From Brachynemurus nebulosus (taxonomy: Eukaryota; Arthropoda; Insecta; Neuroptera; Myrmeleontidae), in NCBI GenBank assembly GCA_035578155.1, contig JAPWDM010000001.1:16160725-16224724 (forward strand): DNA of 64,000 nt, written 5' to 3'. The notes beneath the pieces are model-generated. The model searched no databases, was not told the origin of the DNA, and saw nothing but the letters and a program-made list of their open reading frames with translations. Every line of letters starts with the position of its first letter. Positions within the stretch are counted from its first letter, which is position 1. Shown piece after piece: positions 12,101 through 22,991 of the stretch. Made by a program: the position numbers and the translations under genes.

Positions 12101-15100
12101 AATTTTCGAATTGTTGTTCAGTAGATAAAATTGATATAAAGAAATTGAAAAAAATCTACTCACCTTGAAATATTAGAATCAAAAATTGTAAAAAAGTGTT
12201 TTTGCGTCTTTGAATTTAAGCCACTGTACATGATGTATATCTGTATTTTTTATGTAAATATATATTTTTTTATATTTGCATATTTAAACATTGTTATGTA
12301 TATTTCTTTTAAATATTTTTTTAGCCAGATAAAATCAATTTTAAAGGAAGAAAACTACGAATGTGATGTTTCTGAAAAGTACATTGAAGATATTAAAGGT
12401 ACCTAATAAAATATTAACTAAAACGTGAAAATTTTAAGTTAATATATTCATAGTAAATAATTTTTTACAGTTCGCACATGCTTTGTAACAAATTTGGAAC
12501 GATCTAAACAGTACATTATGAATAAGCCACCGACAGCTTGTCCTGGTTTAGATTATCCTATTTTAGGTACTCATAGCGTTAAAGTTTCTGGAAAACTTCG
12601 TGAGACAGCTTGTGAAGTACTTTTTGAGTTAGACAATGACTATCAGTCTTTAGCGACAATGATTTTGGATGCAATATTACAGGTTTGTTTAAAAAGTAAA
12701 ACAGATAAAACAAAAATATTAAAGAACTAACCACTTACAGTAGAGCCTCGATTAACCGGGGTAATCATGAGGAAGAAGATCACGGATAACTGAAAACCGC
12801 GGTTAATCCGAAAGGCAAAAAAGGAGTAGAGCTGGAGGCCAATTAGGTCTTTTCATGCTGACACAGGACCACGCAAGGGTGTTTTTTTTTTTTTTACATT
12901 TGACCTATTCCATTTAAATTCAACACACCCATTTTATCACATCACCTCAGATTTTCTTAAAATTTGGTATATCCATAGTAGGTACTAAGACTAAGAAAAG
13001 TGCCAATTTTTAAATTTTTATCTGAAACCGCTTACGAGAAATGGCTATGTAAAGTTTCCAAAAACTTGCCAAAAAAAACGCGAACGTTCATTTTTAAATC
13101 GCTCTAGAAGCTGTTCTAATTTAGCTAGAAAGCTGGGAGAGATGTCATTTTGTAGCATTTTAAATGCTCTTTCAAATGATATACATGACAAGGGTGTTAA
13201 TGAAAATATTTTTTTCAAAATCCATGTAAAGACTGCTTTAACTTTTTTTCCGAAAAGTACATAATTTAAAATCCTAAAAATATTTGTATAATTACTTAGT
13301 ACTGTTCTGAATCATATAGTAAAATATGAAAGTGGGGTCTTAATGAGTTCATTGTTAAAAAAAATATTTCTGTTACTGGTTTGCCACTGTTACCCAATTT
13401 TGTCAAGACAATGTATCTTTAACACTCAGGTACAGGGCTGTAACTAGGCTGGGGTAGACGGGGCATTGCTCCGAGGCCCCCAGCCAAAGGGGGCACCTAA
13501 GAAAATACAAGGGGACCCCCAAGAGCCCCCAAATTTCTAAATTTATTGGCAAATTACTAAATTCATCGCATGGTCCTTTCCCATGTGCTGTTGCTAAAAA
13601 GTGCCACTCAGCTTTTATGTTAAAATCTTCCTCACGAAGGCAAAGGTTCAGGAAGTTTTTCCAATTATATATTTCCAATTATTTTACAATAGTATCTATT
13701 CACTTTTTATAGGCATATTTGCAATGTTTTAGACTATGTACCTTTTGGAAAAATGTCGAATAAAAATTATCTGAGCAGGGCCGTAACTAGGTCTTCAGAA
13801 GCCCCGGGGCAGAAAGTACATTGGGGGCGCCTACGCCGCCCCCTGGCAAAAAAGCGGCGACCTTATTGAACATTATTTTGCCAATAAATTTAGAAATTTG
13901 GGGGCTCTTGGTGGCCCCGGGGCAATGCCCCTGTTGCCTCAGCCTAGTTACGGCCCTGTACCTGAGTATTAAAGATACATTGTCTTGACAAAATTGGGTA
14001 ATAGTGGCAAACTAACAACAGAAATATTTTTTTTAACAATGAACCCACTAAGACCCCACATTCATATTTTACTATATGATTCAGAACAGTACTAAGTATT
14101 TATACAAATATTTTTAAAATCTTAAATTATGTAATTTTTGGAAAAAAAGTTAAATCAGTCTCTACATGGATTTTGAAAAAAATATTTTCATTAACACCCT
14201 TGTCATGTTGTATATCATTTAAAAGAGCATTTAAAATGCTACAAAATGACATCTCTCCCAGCTTTCTAGCTAAATTAGAACAGCTTCTAGAGCGATTTAA
14301 AAACGAACGTTCGCGTTTTTTTGGTAAATTTTTGGAAACTTTACATAGTTATATCTCGTAAGAGGTTTCAGATAAAAATTTAAAAATTGGCACTTTTCTT
14401 AGTCTTAGTACCTAGTATGAGAATACCAAATTTTAAGAATATCTGAAATGGTGTGTTGATTTGGCATGGAATTGGTCATTTTCCCATGCAGAATTGCACT
14501 CGTAGATCGCGTCAAGAAGTGTATACGACTTTAAAAATGTCTTCAGGTCGAAAAATTTTTATATTTGATCAATTTTGAAACCCCGGTTGATCCTCCCCGA
14601 AAAATTAAGGTTCTGCTGTACTTAAAAATTGTTACTAAAAGTATTTCACTGAACTTGAGTATAATTTTTTGGGGAAATACGCAATAAACTGAAGTTTTTT
14701 TTATTTTTTGTTTTCATCTGAAAAATGTATTTGTACTTTTATTTATTTATTATAATTTCCTTATCAACTACATCCTCGTTTATTCGTGAAATTTCCTTAT
14801 AATTTGGAAACTAGAATTTAAATTATAATTTTATTGTCTTGCGTCATTATTATTATAAGACAGTTGATATACTAATTTATTCTTATCTAAAAATAGTTTC
14901 CTTACTTGCGTCTACTTTTTCTCTTGGAACATAAAAAATAATTAAAAAATTTTCTGGATCGCGGAAAAACAAAATAAAAATTGCAAAATCAAAAATAAAC
15001 TAAGGGTCCGTCCACACGACACAAGCTTTACCACCGACTTACTTGCGCAAACCAGTTTGTGCAAGTAAACATGTACGTATGGACGGGAAAAAACGTAGCG

Positions 15101-16978
15101 ACTTACTTGCACAAACCTGGTTTGCGCAGGTAAGTCGGTGGTAAAGCTTGAGCGTGTGGACGGGCCCTAAGGGATAGTTAAATACTGTTGTATTTGTATA
15201 TATTAAGTATCAGGCCCGACGAGAAGGTGGGATAGCCGTAGTTGTAGCCGGGTAGCCCAGGGGCCCGGGCTGGAAGAGGAGCCCCGTATCGATGGGTATG
15301 GGCTTGGGGAAAAATAAAAACTTTTTTTCGGTCACGTATTTTTTTGGGGAGAAATTTTTAACAGATGTTCTTTATTCCTGGGGTCCGCCATTTCTCCCCA
15401 CGGCCTTGCTAAGTATCTCCAACTTAGGACTGTCAAACGATCTGATAGAATGAAACGTGTTTCGATTTATATACGGTTGCGTTCCCATCTCACGACATTT
15501 GGGATCGTAAAACTTGGATACGCGAACTAGTAAAGTAGAAAAAAATAAGTCCTGCCAGTAGGCAAGGTCTGTTTATTCGATTTTGACAATGGGGAATTTG
15601 ACTAATTTTGGGAAATTATTTTAAAACACACATATTTATGTATTATGCATGTATACGTCTTTAATTTTTAAAAATAATGCCTAAAATTGTTAGAAAAAAT
15701 TATTTTAGTATTTGTTCTCAAAATTTGCGCGAAAATGTTTACTAGCTGTCAGTTACGTCATATTCTTTAGATAGCAACAGGTGTCCTGTAACTGTTGCTT
15801 TTAAAATTCTCTAATTTTTTCTATACTCAAATTTAACCTGCAATTTTAAGTAAGAATCCAACTATAAAATTGATGTTTGACACATTTTTGACATGTATAT
15901 ACAGAATCTACTCTGGCTACAGAGTAGCGTTGGGCATAATTGATTTAAAAATAATCGATCATTTAATTTTAAAAAAATCTCGAAATAGTATAATATAGTC
16001 ATTCGATTTATTTTACAAACTATCTGAAGATATAGTAAGAATGATTTTTACAATCAAATGAATGAAAAATAATAATTTTAACAGCCGAAAAGTCATTCGA
16101 TTATTGAAACCACCAAAGTAATAATAATCGATTATAGAAATCATTTGATTATTTCCCATCACTACTATAATGTTGCTAAGGTTATCTGGTCAACTAAAAT
16201 AGTTATCAAAGGATAACTATTTTAGTTGGTAGAATATTTTATAATTCCCGGTTAACTTTTATTCATCAAATAAATTTAACCTAGGGATAGTTATCTACCG
16301 ATTTATTTTAGTTTTATAATACTGGCCCTAAAACTTTTTAATTGTTCATTAATTCATAACTTACTAACAATAATTATGTACTCAAAAATATTTACTCAAA
16401 CATGTAATAATTAATTTTGAAGCTTCGCGCTCTGTTTTGGACAGAAAATGGATGACATGTCACGACTCTATTTATTATAAGGACTCTATATTTGATTTCC
16501 GAGTATACACTTTTAACATTTTTAGAACAAACAAACCAAATTATATAAATAATAATTACAAACGTATTTTATTTTTTAGTGCCCAAAAGATATGCGTACA
16601 TGTCTCGCAGAAAATATATTGCTGGTTGGTGGTACAGCAATGCTGCCTGGTTTTAAAGCACGTATTAAGCAGGAACTGTTGGAATTACTAAAATGTGACC
16701 GGTATAAAGACAAATTATTTTTAAAAACATTTAAATTTCACAATGTACCAGGAAAAGAAAATTATATAGCTTGGCTCGGTGGTAAAGTCAATTTTATATA
16801 TTATTAAAAATGATGTTATTGATAAAACATACGTTATATTGTTAACTTTTTAGGTGCAATTTATGGATCAACCGATTTAGTATCAATGCGTTGTCTAACC
16901 AAAGAAACATATTTAAAAGATCGTAGAGTTCCCGACTGGTCGAATTTATTGGATAATAGAGCACAGAATTCATTTTAA
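6178..16978 (+). CDS. Arp10: Actin-related protein 10 (dynactin pointed-end subunit)
   Basis: This is the Arp10/Arp11 subunit that, with p62, p25 and p27, caps the pointed end of the dynactin Arp1 filament and so serves dynein transport in the cytoplasm. Eight exons are readable: 6178-6254, 6322-6474, 8630-8738, 8809-8984, 12325-12398, 12471-12682, 16580-16781 and 16854-16978. All use GT-AG introns and keep frame, giving 375 residues (human ACTR10 has 417). Matches in order are MSLYEGIGS, VVIDIGSAYTKFGFAGE (phosphate-1 loop), PRCIIPSEIK, ESLLCPTVFRETLAKVLF, LVLDVGYKE (phosphate-2 loop), VRTCFVTNLER, LLVGGTAMLPGF (adenosine loop) and NYIAWLGGAIYGS. The protein is shortened relative to human between the HKE/HAIHR region and RTCFV. 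The ATG context is AAAAAATGT, and an AATAAA lies at 17008-17013. Introns 2 (2.2 kb), 4 (3.3 kb) and 6 (3.9 kb) are loaded with transposons, while the other four are under 80 bp. Confidence 0.97.
6618..6657 (+). ncRNA. Hammerhead-ribozyme-like motif in Arp10 intron 2
   Basis: The segment reads as a minimal hammerhead. Stem I is TACT (6618-6621) with AGTA (6654-6657). The core CTGAAGA is at 6622-6628. Stem II is GGTC (6630-6633), loop GAAA, GACT. The second core GAAA is at 6642-6645. Stem III is the palindrome AACGCGTT (6645-6652), followed by A at position 17. This fits the consensus CUGANGA/GAAA/UH. Hammerheads with very short or palindromic stem III are known from Penelope-like element repeats. 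It is on the same strand as Arp10. Activity is not shown. Confidence 0.5.
6837..7610. mobile_element. Foldback element with about 190 bp arms and four internal direct repeats
   Basis: The arms (6837 to about 7055, and about 7380 to 7610) are inverted copies. The outer part of each is built of about 32 bp units that are themselves palindromes (TCGTCCGATAAACGGACGA and variants). The centre (7058-7360) holds four direct copies of a roughly 66 bp unit containing GGTTAGGTTAGTTTAGTTAG and AAAACTAGGTGGTGA. It is non-coding and lies in Arp10 intron 2. Confidence 0.85.
7615..8625. other. Arp10 intron 2, remaining AT-rich DNA
   Basis: No gene or clear repeat was seen. It ends in the polypyrimidine tract and acceptor of exon 3 (TTTCTTATAG at 8629). 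Confidence 0.5.
9206..9449 (+). mobile_element. MITE family A copy in Arp10 intron 4
   Basis: This is a diverged copy of the family at 26442-26757 and 38671-38938. It shares GACATGTCAGCCATTTTTCA, TTATCACATGTTTGAG and a late ATGTCCTGACT end. The right terminal repeat is truncated. Non-coding. Confidence 0.7.
9450..10277. other. Arp10 intron 4, unassigned
   Basis: Mostly AT-rich, with one GC-richer patch near 9695-9745 (TTTTTGCGCGAGCGTAGTGC). No ORF or clear terminal repeats. Confidence 0.4.
10278..10917. mobile_element. Non-autonomous element with TTAACTTCCCATTGG ends
   Basis: The left end TCAACTTCCCATTGGGTG is repeated inverted at the right end (CCAATGGGAAGTTAA). Inside, TATCATTTGTTCTNGAGATA occurs twice (about 10430 and 10735), and a GAACGAACGAACGCACACAC stretch lies near 10782. 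It has no ORF. The class is not determined; a SINE-like or MITE origin is possible. Confidence 0.6.
11237..11546. mobile_element. MITE family G (CAGGGTGG ends) with 6 bp target repeat
   Basis: The ends are CAGGGTGGCGATCGACCTGG and the inverted ..AACCACCCTG, with GTCAGGRAATTT words next to each end. GTCTAA flanks both sides (11231-11236 and 11547-11552). A related element lies at 30519-30827. Non-coding. Confidence 0.75.
11553..12324. other. Arp10 intron 4, distal part
   Basis: AT-rich and unassigned. A short degenerate duplication of AAGAGTTTAAATCTTTTTT lies near 11735-11790. It ends at the exon 5 acceptor TTTTTTTAG|CCAG. Confidence 0.45.
12738..14618. mobile_element. Tigger/pogo-like element enclosing a large foldback, Arp10 intron 6
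   Basis: The termini are CAGTAGAGCCTCGATTAACC and, inverted, CAGCAGAACCTTAATTTTTC. Both are bounded by TA (12736-12737 and 14619-14620), as expected for Tc1/mariner/pogo elements. No transposase frame survives. Most of the interior is a foldback with arms of about 530 bp (about 12895-13432 and 13959-14500) around another element. Confidence 0.85.
13433..13958. mobile_element. hAT-like MITE (CAGGGCYGTAACTAGG ends) at the centre of the foldback
   Basis: The termini CAGGGCTGTAACTAGG (13433) and CCTAGTTACGGCCCTG (to 13958) are inverted repeats. Further copies of the same end occur inside, at about 13776. It is GC-rich compared with its surroundings, with GGGGGC runs. The frame for 91 residues on the minus strand is not a gene. 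Confidence 0.75.
15004..15167. mobile_element. Palindromic MITE with TAA target duplication
   Basis: The ends GGGTCCGTCCACACG / CGTGTGGACGGGCCC begin an inverted repeat of about 50 bp (AAGCTTTACCACCGACTTAC). Both ends are flanked by TAA (15001-15003 and 15168-15170). A 3 bp TWA duplication fits PIF/Harbinger. A related element sits near 41880-42248. Confidence 0.85.
15211..15409. mobile_element. Degraded hAT-like MITE
   Basis: The ends CAGGCCCGACGAGAAGG and ..CCACGGCCTTG are imperfect inverted repeats. The segment is strikingly GC-rich near 15230-15290. Non-coding. Confidence 0.45.
15480..15610 (+). repeat. Dispersed repeat family U
   Basis: It contains AAAACTTGGATACGCGAAC and GGCAAGGTCTGTTTATT, shared with 23845-23960 and 24905-25200. 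Confidence 0.65.
15923..16169. mobile_element. hAT-like MITE with TAGTGATGGGA-type ends
   Basis: GTAGCGTTGGGCATAATTGA at the left is inverted at the right (ATTATTTCCCATCACTACT). The interior has several AATCGATTA words. A relative with clearer ends lies at 36831-37037. Confidence 0.6.
16191..16228. repeat. Perfect 16 bp hairpin
   Basis: AACTAAAATAGTTATC and its reverse complement are separated by six bases. It is probably the core of a small AT-rich MITE (about 16170-16330). Confidence 0.7.
16331..16489 (-). mobile_element. MITE family A, inverted half copy next to Arp10 exon 7
   Basis: This matches the reverse complement of the left half of the element at 26442-26757 and ends in CACGACTCTATTTATTATAA. 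It stops about 90 bp before the exon 7 acceptor. Confidence 0.75.
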
Positions 16979-17719
16979 TCAAATTCAATATACTTATCGC
17001 TTATTAAAATAAAAACTAAAAATTAATATTTATACGAAATATCCTAGTTTTTTTTTATACTAAAAATATGTTATTTATTATTTGTGATAATAAATCTATA
17101 ATTAATTTATAAATATTAATGTCTCTTACTGACTGACTGATCTTATTTAAAAAAAAAAAAAGGCCGTGAGCAGCGGGGCCTCATCACGGAAGTCGAATTT
17201 TTCCCTTCATCTTCGGTATTGAATGTCTACAAGCGATTTGTCATTTTGGTGGTTTCAAAACTGATGATGAGTGTCCGGCTGATCGGGGCTTTAAGTTTTT
17301 AAGGGCTGACTCTCAGTAAATTTCAATTTGGTGCCGATAGCGGTTAGTAGGAAAAAAGCCAACACAATTCGTACGAGGGCATTCCTACCCATGTTTATCC
17401 GCCAACTGCCTTTGTGTTTTATTTTTAAATATTAAAAAAGGACCTTAAATAGTAAATTGGAAGGCCTTTATGAAGATATTTTTTCTTTCTAAAAAATCCA
17501 GAATTTCTTTTTTATAAATAAAAATCCAAAATTCCTACTTTATAAATAAACATTAACTTTAATAACATCTTTAAATTACTTAATATGTATGTATTGTATT
17601 TGTTATAAAAGTAAGTTCATTTTTTTTTGAATTTTTAAATTTACTATTCGCCTACTTGTCTTATAGTACAAATATAAAGCATTTTAAACACATTTAACAA
17701 TATCATTGAATTCCTTTGT
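16979..17719. other. Arp10 3' flank
   Basis: Candidate poly(A) signals are at 17008-17013 and near 17089. A GC-richer patch at 17160-17400 (GGCCGTGAGCAGCGGGGCC) looks like repeat debris. No gene is seen. Confidence 0.5.
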
Positions 17720-18330
17720 AAAAATGGGAGAAGTGGGGGGGAGTATTCTTTTAGGAACCCCTCAAAGGCACTAACTGGATACTAACTCAATACATGTACA
17801 AAATTTCAGCCCTCTACGTTTACTCAGAGAGTCTCTAGGCGTGTTAGAAAAAATGCAAAAAAAATATCAAGGAAATATTGGCACAAAATCGTGGGGGTAA
17901 GGGTTAAAAGTTGAAACTCCAAAAAGCAGTGGCGGGCTATTAACTTAACCTATACACAAAATTTCAGCCCTCTAGGTTTATTTGGGGAGATTTTGACCCG
18001 AACGAAACTGTTAAAAAACAAGAAAAACCATGTTCTTTTTGGTATAAAAATGGTGGGGTAAGGGCTAAAAGTTGAGACCCCCAAAAGGCACCCCCTTGAT
18101 CCTAACTCAAAATTTCAGCCTTCTAGGTTTATTTGGGTGACCTGTACGAGTGGTACAAACTTCAAAAACGTCGAAAAAGCATGAAATTGTAGCTTAAAAA
18201 TGGTGAGGGTGGGGGTAAGATATTAAAACCTCCAAAAAGCACAACCTAGGTACGAACTTTATCAACACACCCAATTTCAATCCTCTACGTTAATTCTGAG
18301 AGGCTGTGGGCGTGTTAGATCCAGCCAAAA
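17720..18330 (+). repeat. Degenerate tandem repeat, about 150 bp unit, four units
   Basis: Four successive blocks share AAAATTTCAGCCCTCTAGGTT, GGGGTAAGGGYTAAAAGTTG and CCAAAAAGCA. The units are diverged but in the same order and orientation. No reading frame runs through them. Confidence 0.7.
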
Positions 18331-18619
18331 TCCTTTTTTCCCCCCTCTACTCCCTCCAAATCATCCTAGGAAGCTGAATTTTGGATATGTTCTAGATAAT
18401 TGACCGAAACATTAATTCCAACCGGTTTGGAAAAGTTTTATTGTTTTGTTGCCCCTCACCACCCCCCTAAAGGTTGGGTCGGATCCAATAATTTGACCCC
18501 ACTTTGATAGTATGAGGTGCATCGGAAATGAGCCCCACTTACCAAATTTCAGCTCTTAACTTCCATAGGGGGGCCCTACACATGTCAAAAGGTAGCGGTA
18601 AAGAAAAAAATTATATAGG

Positions 18620-18620
<1 letters not shown>

Positions 18621-18714
<94 letters not shown>
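18621..18714. repeat. (TA)n microsatellite
   Basis: About 47 TA units, bordered by ATTATATAGGT on the left and TATAGGCTGTATAAG on the right. Confidence 0.95.
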
Positions 18715-18716
<2 letters not shown>

Positions 18717-18789
18717 CTGTATAAGTCTAATTTTTTCAAGGAAAATTTCGAAAGTTTAGGACTGGATAGCCAAATCACTCGATAGATTT

Positions 18790-19560
18790 TCCTTCATGGT
18801 TCTTATTGAAACTGGCTGCATTGGTGGTTCAACTTTCGTTCAAAATTTGAAATACAATTCAAAATTTTGAGTAGTTACCCCTAATAAAATTTTTTTATTA
18901 TTTACGAAATATGTGCTATCGAAAATTTTCGGTATCGATGAGTATGTAGTATGAGGGTTGTGATATGATGTACTTGAAACTGTATGTGAGATACTATAAC
19001 GTTTTCTTATTTATAAAATATTTATTTTTCTTGGGCATTGGACAAAAAATACCAATATCTGAGAATATTTATCTTTGCACCACAAATATGATGCGTGCTG
19101 CCTATAAACAATCAATCTCACTAACACAGGTACAGTTTGATGACTGCAGTCACACGTCCGGCCCGAGAGGAGGACGTTAGCCGCGGAGTCTAAAAAAAAG
19201 TAAAAAAATGATTGTGAAGTTTTTTTCTCCTTACATTTTTTTAGGAAAAAGTAGCTCATCGCCTATATTTTTGGAAAGTTTTTTATTTCATGGTTTATCC
19301 CCTTGGCTCGCTTATTTCTCCACGGCCCTGCGTGTATGTTTCCTTACTGCGATCACAACTAAGATTGAAAGTGGAAAGTAATGGATCTCTTGTTGAGGAG
19401 GTTCTTAATCAGGTAACTCAGTGTATTCATTCAACACAGAAAATGTGGAAAGTATATTCAAATTTGATAATTTCAATTTTTCACTTAGGTACAGGAATTT
19501 ACGAATACTTTTGTTAAGGTAAATTATTGTTGGAAAACATTCAGTGACAGTTAATAGTGT
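18790..19560. other. Unassigned stretch with an exon-like segment
   Basis: No confirmed gene. The segment 19368-19418 reads RLKVESNGSLVEEVLNQ and ends at a fair donor (CAG|GTAACT). It could pair with an acceptor at 19872, but I could not tie it to a known protein. Confidence 0.3.
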
Positions 19561-19569
19561 TTAAACAGG

Positions 19570-20670
19570 TATTCCCCGTGTACCCCATGTGATCATCAGA
19601 CATGGGAAAAAATGGTCCCTAACAGAATCGCTATATAAAATATTTTATACTGGGGGGCTACGAATGGAACTGGAGAGCTGTCAAAAAACGTAAAAATATT
19701 ATCAATCTCTTTAAAAATCAGTTTTACTACGTTTTACTGTTAATACTACATTATCTATGTTGTGTGTATCTATTTGTGTTTTTTAATTCCCAATATTTAT
19801 GAATCATTTTGTTTGTTATCTATACATACTTATCTTTATATTTTTCTAATGCAAAAACTATTATAATTCAGGTTGAAACATGCGAAGGAGCGATTGTAGT
19901 GATACAATCTACTGATCAATCTATTTTGTTTATATTAAAAACAGGTATAAGGAAAGTGAGATATACATGTTATTTAAATAATCACAAAAGAAATAGAGAT
20001 ATATTAATAGATTTGAGCGTTACTTTATGGTATTCCATATTTGTAAATAATAAACAAATATTTTACTTTGCAAAATACCACTTTTTATTTTTGAAACTGT
20101 GACAATATTGTTTCGAACCGTTAGTTCATTTTCAAACAGAATAAAATTATGCCCTTATTATATAAGGGCATAATTTTATTATATTAATATATTATATACA
20201 TGTCCTTATTATATAAGGGCATGTATCGAATATAATTTTTATTCTGTTTGAAAATGAACTAACGGTTCGAAACAATATTGCCAGTTTCAAAAATAAAAAG
20301 TGGTATTTTGCAAAGTAAAATATTTGTTTATTATTTACAAATAGAGATATGTTTATATTATAAATATTTTCAATTCGACTTAATTAATTTCTATTATAGT
20401 TGACCACTTATTTACTCAACATAAATTTTTTAAAATTATTTTTAAAGTTAGAATTAACTATAATATTAAATTGTTAAAAATAGGTAATTTTTAATTTTTA
20501 CTGATTTGTTCTCAAAAGTTTCCTTAGGCTAGTATTCAAATCCAGAGGAAAATCCTAAGCTTTGTAATAAAATTTATAGCCCCCCAATCCAAAATATTTT
20601 ATATGGCGATTCTGTTAGGGACAATTTGTTTTCCCAAGTCTGGTGATCATAAACACGGAATTGTACCCAT
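19570..20670. mobile_element. Foldback element family P
   Basis: The left arm (19570-19680, with TCCCCGTGTACCCCATGTGA and CCTAACAGAATCGC) is inverted at 20570-20670 (GGCGATTCTGTTAGG, CTGGTGATCA). A second foldback (20037-20343) is nested inside. No ORF of note. Confidence 0.75.
20037..20343. mobile_element. Nested foldback with hammerhead-like relics in both arms
   Basis: Arms of about 110 bp contain ACTAACGGTTCGAAACAATA. The same arm sequence stands alone at 24535-24635. The loop carries two small hairpins (TTATGCCCTTATTATATAAG and a similar one). Read outward, each arm has TGAAAAT-stem-GAAA-palindrome order, like a decayed hammerhead. Confidence 0.75.
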
Positions 20671-20775
20671 GGTCGTCGTTCAATTGGTACTATGCACAGG
20701 GCCTACGAGCTTACAGGAACCTACGAAAGTCTAAAATTGGAATTTTGAATAGGAATGCATCCTAATATAACATCT

Positions 20776-20929
20776 GATGACATAAAGATTCTCACTTACC
20801 CCTCTGGTGGTGAAATTAGAAGCTGTATCAAGTAAAAATAAATATATATATATATGTTTGACGATATTTTTAATTGATACAGATTCTAATTTTACTACCA
20901 GAGGCGCTTGCGTAATCTTCCCGTCGTCA
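20776..20929. mobile_element. MITE family E, short copy
   Basis: The ends CATAAAGATTCTCACTTACC and, inverted, GCGTAATCTTCCCGTCGTC enclose CTCTGGTGGTGAAATTAGAA arms. Family copies: 29500-29729 and 59068-59260. Confidence 0.75.
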
Positions 20930-20996
20930 AATAGACGTAGGTAGACCGTTTTGTTTATAGAAGGCTCCCTGATATTTTTGTTTATAGAGTGCCAAC

Positions 20997-21426
20997 CACA
21001 GACCAATGAACATTATTATATTATACTACTAGACAAAGCGTAAAGCCAGTTTCTTGGCATTTTTCTTGAAGCAGGTAACAAGGAGGAGATGGGTGAAATT
21101 TAATGAAATAATATAATGTCTGTTTTTGAGCAAATGCGACTATAATTATTGCAGGACATAATTTGTATACGTACGTATTTTGAAAATAAAGCGAATACCA
21201 CTTTTTTTTCTTTCAAAATTTTGCGGTTTCTTCTCAAAAAAGTAAAATTTTATTATCAATATTATATTTTTGCAATAATTATTTGAAAACGTAACTACGG
21301 ATACCATCCATTACTATATATTACAGAATAGTATTAAGGTCGAAACTTGGTCGTAACTGGTTGCCTCAATTACACATTTATATTATTAGTCTATATGTAT
21401 AATATATAATATGTTCACTGTCTGTG
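20997..21426 (+). mobile_element. hAT-like MITE, family B
   Basis: The termini are CACAGACCAATGAACA and the inverted TGTTCACTGTCTGTG. The flanking octamers GTGCCAAC and GTACCAAT match at six of eight positions, consistent with an aged 8 bp duplication. Non-coding. Confidence 0.85.
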
Positions 21427-21434
21427 GTACCAAT

Positions 21435-22800
21435 ATATAATTTCATAAAAACTGAAAACTAGAAATTATTTGATTTCAAAATTCTGTAAATTAAAAAAAA
21501 TAATATTTCCAAAGAATAAAAAGAGAAATTGTGGTAAGGGAAAAAATACATATGTATAATTATGTTAATTTATTTATACAGAAATATAAGAAATAAAATT
21601 ATTTTACTGATAATAATTATAATTTTACGTACAGCTGCAGTTTTTAACACTTAAAAACTAAAAATGGCGTTTATTTAAATAAACTAGTCGAACTTATAAA
21701 ATGTATATAAGTAATATATTTATAAATTTTTTTTTAATGATTGTAATATTAACGTAGAAACAATTATTAATTAAAACAAATTAACGGGTACTTTCAATAA
21801 ATAAAATGTTAATAAACATCTACAATTTTTTTTTTTAAAAACAATACTTTAAAAAAAATATAGCACGTGTAAAATCTTCAAGTGTTCTTTAAACAAAAAT
21901 ATATGTATATATTTTTTTGGGAATATATTAAATGTACAAAATGTATTAAAAACCTTAAAAATATTTTAAAATTATACAAAGAGTACTAAAATTAAGAATA
22001 TCAACTTCATGTGAGTTCTAAAATTTATACACGCGCTATAACTTCGTTTATAATCTCTAATTTGTTTGGTATATTTTATTTATTTATAAATAACATATTT
22101 TAAAAATTTATTAAAAGTATAAATTTTTCATATGAAAGTTAAAATCGTTCTGTTGTACAATATACAAATGTCTTTACTCTTTATACGTCGTCACTTAAAT
22201 TTGGATGTAATTACAACATCAAGTACTATTCAAAATATGTATTTGCATAATTATAAATGAAAATAAAAAATTCTGAAAAATTTTTCAATACTATAAATTT
22301 TTTCTATCACAAAATAATAACAAAAAGGCACTTTCTTCGAGGACGGACATAATACTACGTTACATACACAAAGTGTAAAAAAAATATGGTCAATAATACT
22401 TAAATAAGCTTGTTAATAAATTTTTGAATGTCGCGCTAGTTATAAAACTAATAAAAATAAATAAAACAGAGGTTTCAGTGTACGTGTCTATAAATCATTG
22501 GTATTAAAACTTGTTATGTAATATCAAACATTTATGGACACTGTGTACTAAAAAATGTATACATACATACATTGCTGTAAGTACCAATATCTGGCGAAAA
22601 TACCCTATATTTTTTTGTAAATCTTGCTATTGATCAACTTAGCAGATACTAGACTCGACAGGAAATTAAACGAAACAGTTGCAGAAACGCATTTTAAAGT
22701 GGAACAGTCTAAACACTATCCCATTTAAAAATCGTTTAACTTATCCAAATTTTTTAATATATTTATAAAAATTTCTGAAGGCCATGTAATCACTGAGTCT
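21435..22800. other. Unique-looking AT-rich DNA, no gene seen
   Basis: No ORF, terminal repeats or tandem array. It could be distal untranslated or regulatory DNA, but nothing in it proves that. Confidence 0.5.
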
Positions 22801-22806
22801 GTGTTA

Positions 22807-22991
22807 AGCTGAGCGTCCACTAGGTCAGAAACGCGGCGCGGTGCGGCGCAGTTCCACTCTCGGAGATAAATACATCTGAATAAATGCAGGTGCGTCCACT
22901 AGGTCGACAGAGCGGCGCGGTACTGCCCCGGAGATCTTATTGATGTAAGAACCGCGCCGCGCCGCGTTTTCGATCTAATGGACGCTCAGCT
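22807..22991. mobile_element. GC-rich palindromic MITE with TTA target duplication
   Basis: The ends AGCTGAGCGTCCACTAGGTC and, inverted, AGCTGAGCGTCCATTAGATC are flanked by TTA (22804-22806 and 22992-22994). The arms carry GCGGCGCGG words, so it is a CpG island inside AT-rich DNA. The 3 bp TWA duplication fits PIF/Harbinger. Confidence 0.85.

Noticed and set aside
13403..13678. 91-residue minus-strand frame and the 62-residue frame at 14173
   Set aside because: Both lie inside transposon arms and centre within the Arp10 intron, and match no protein family.
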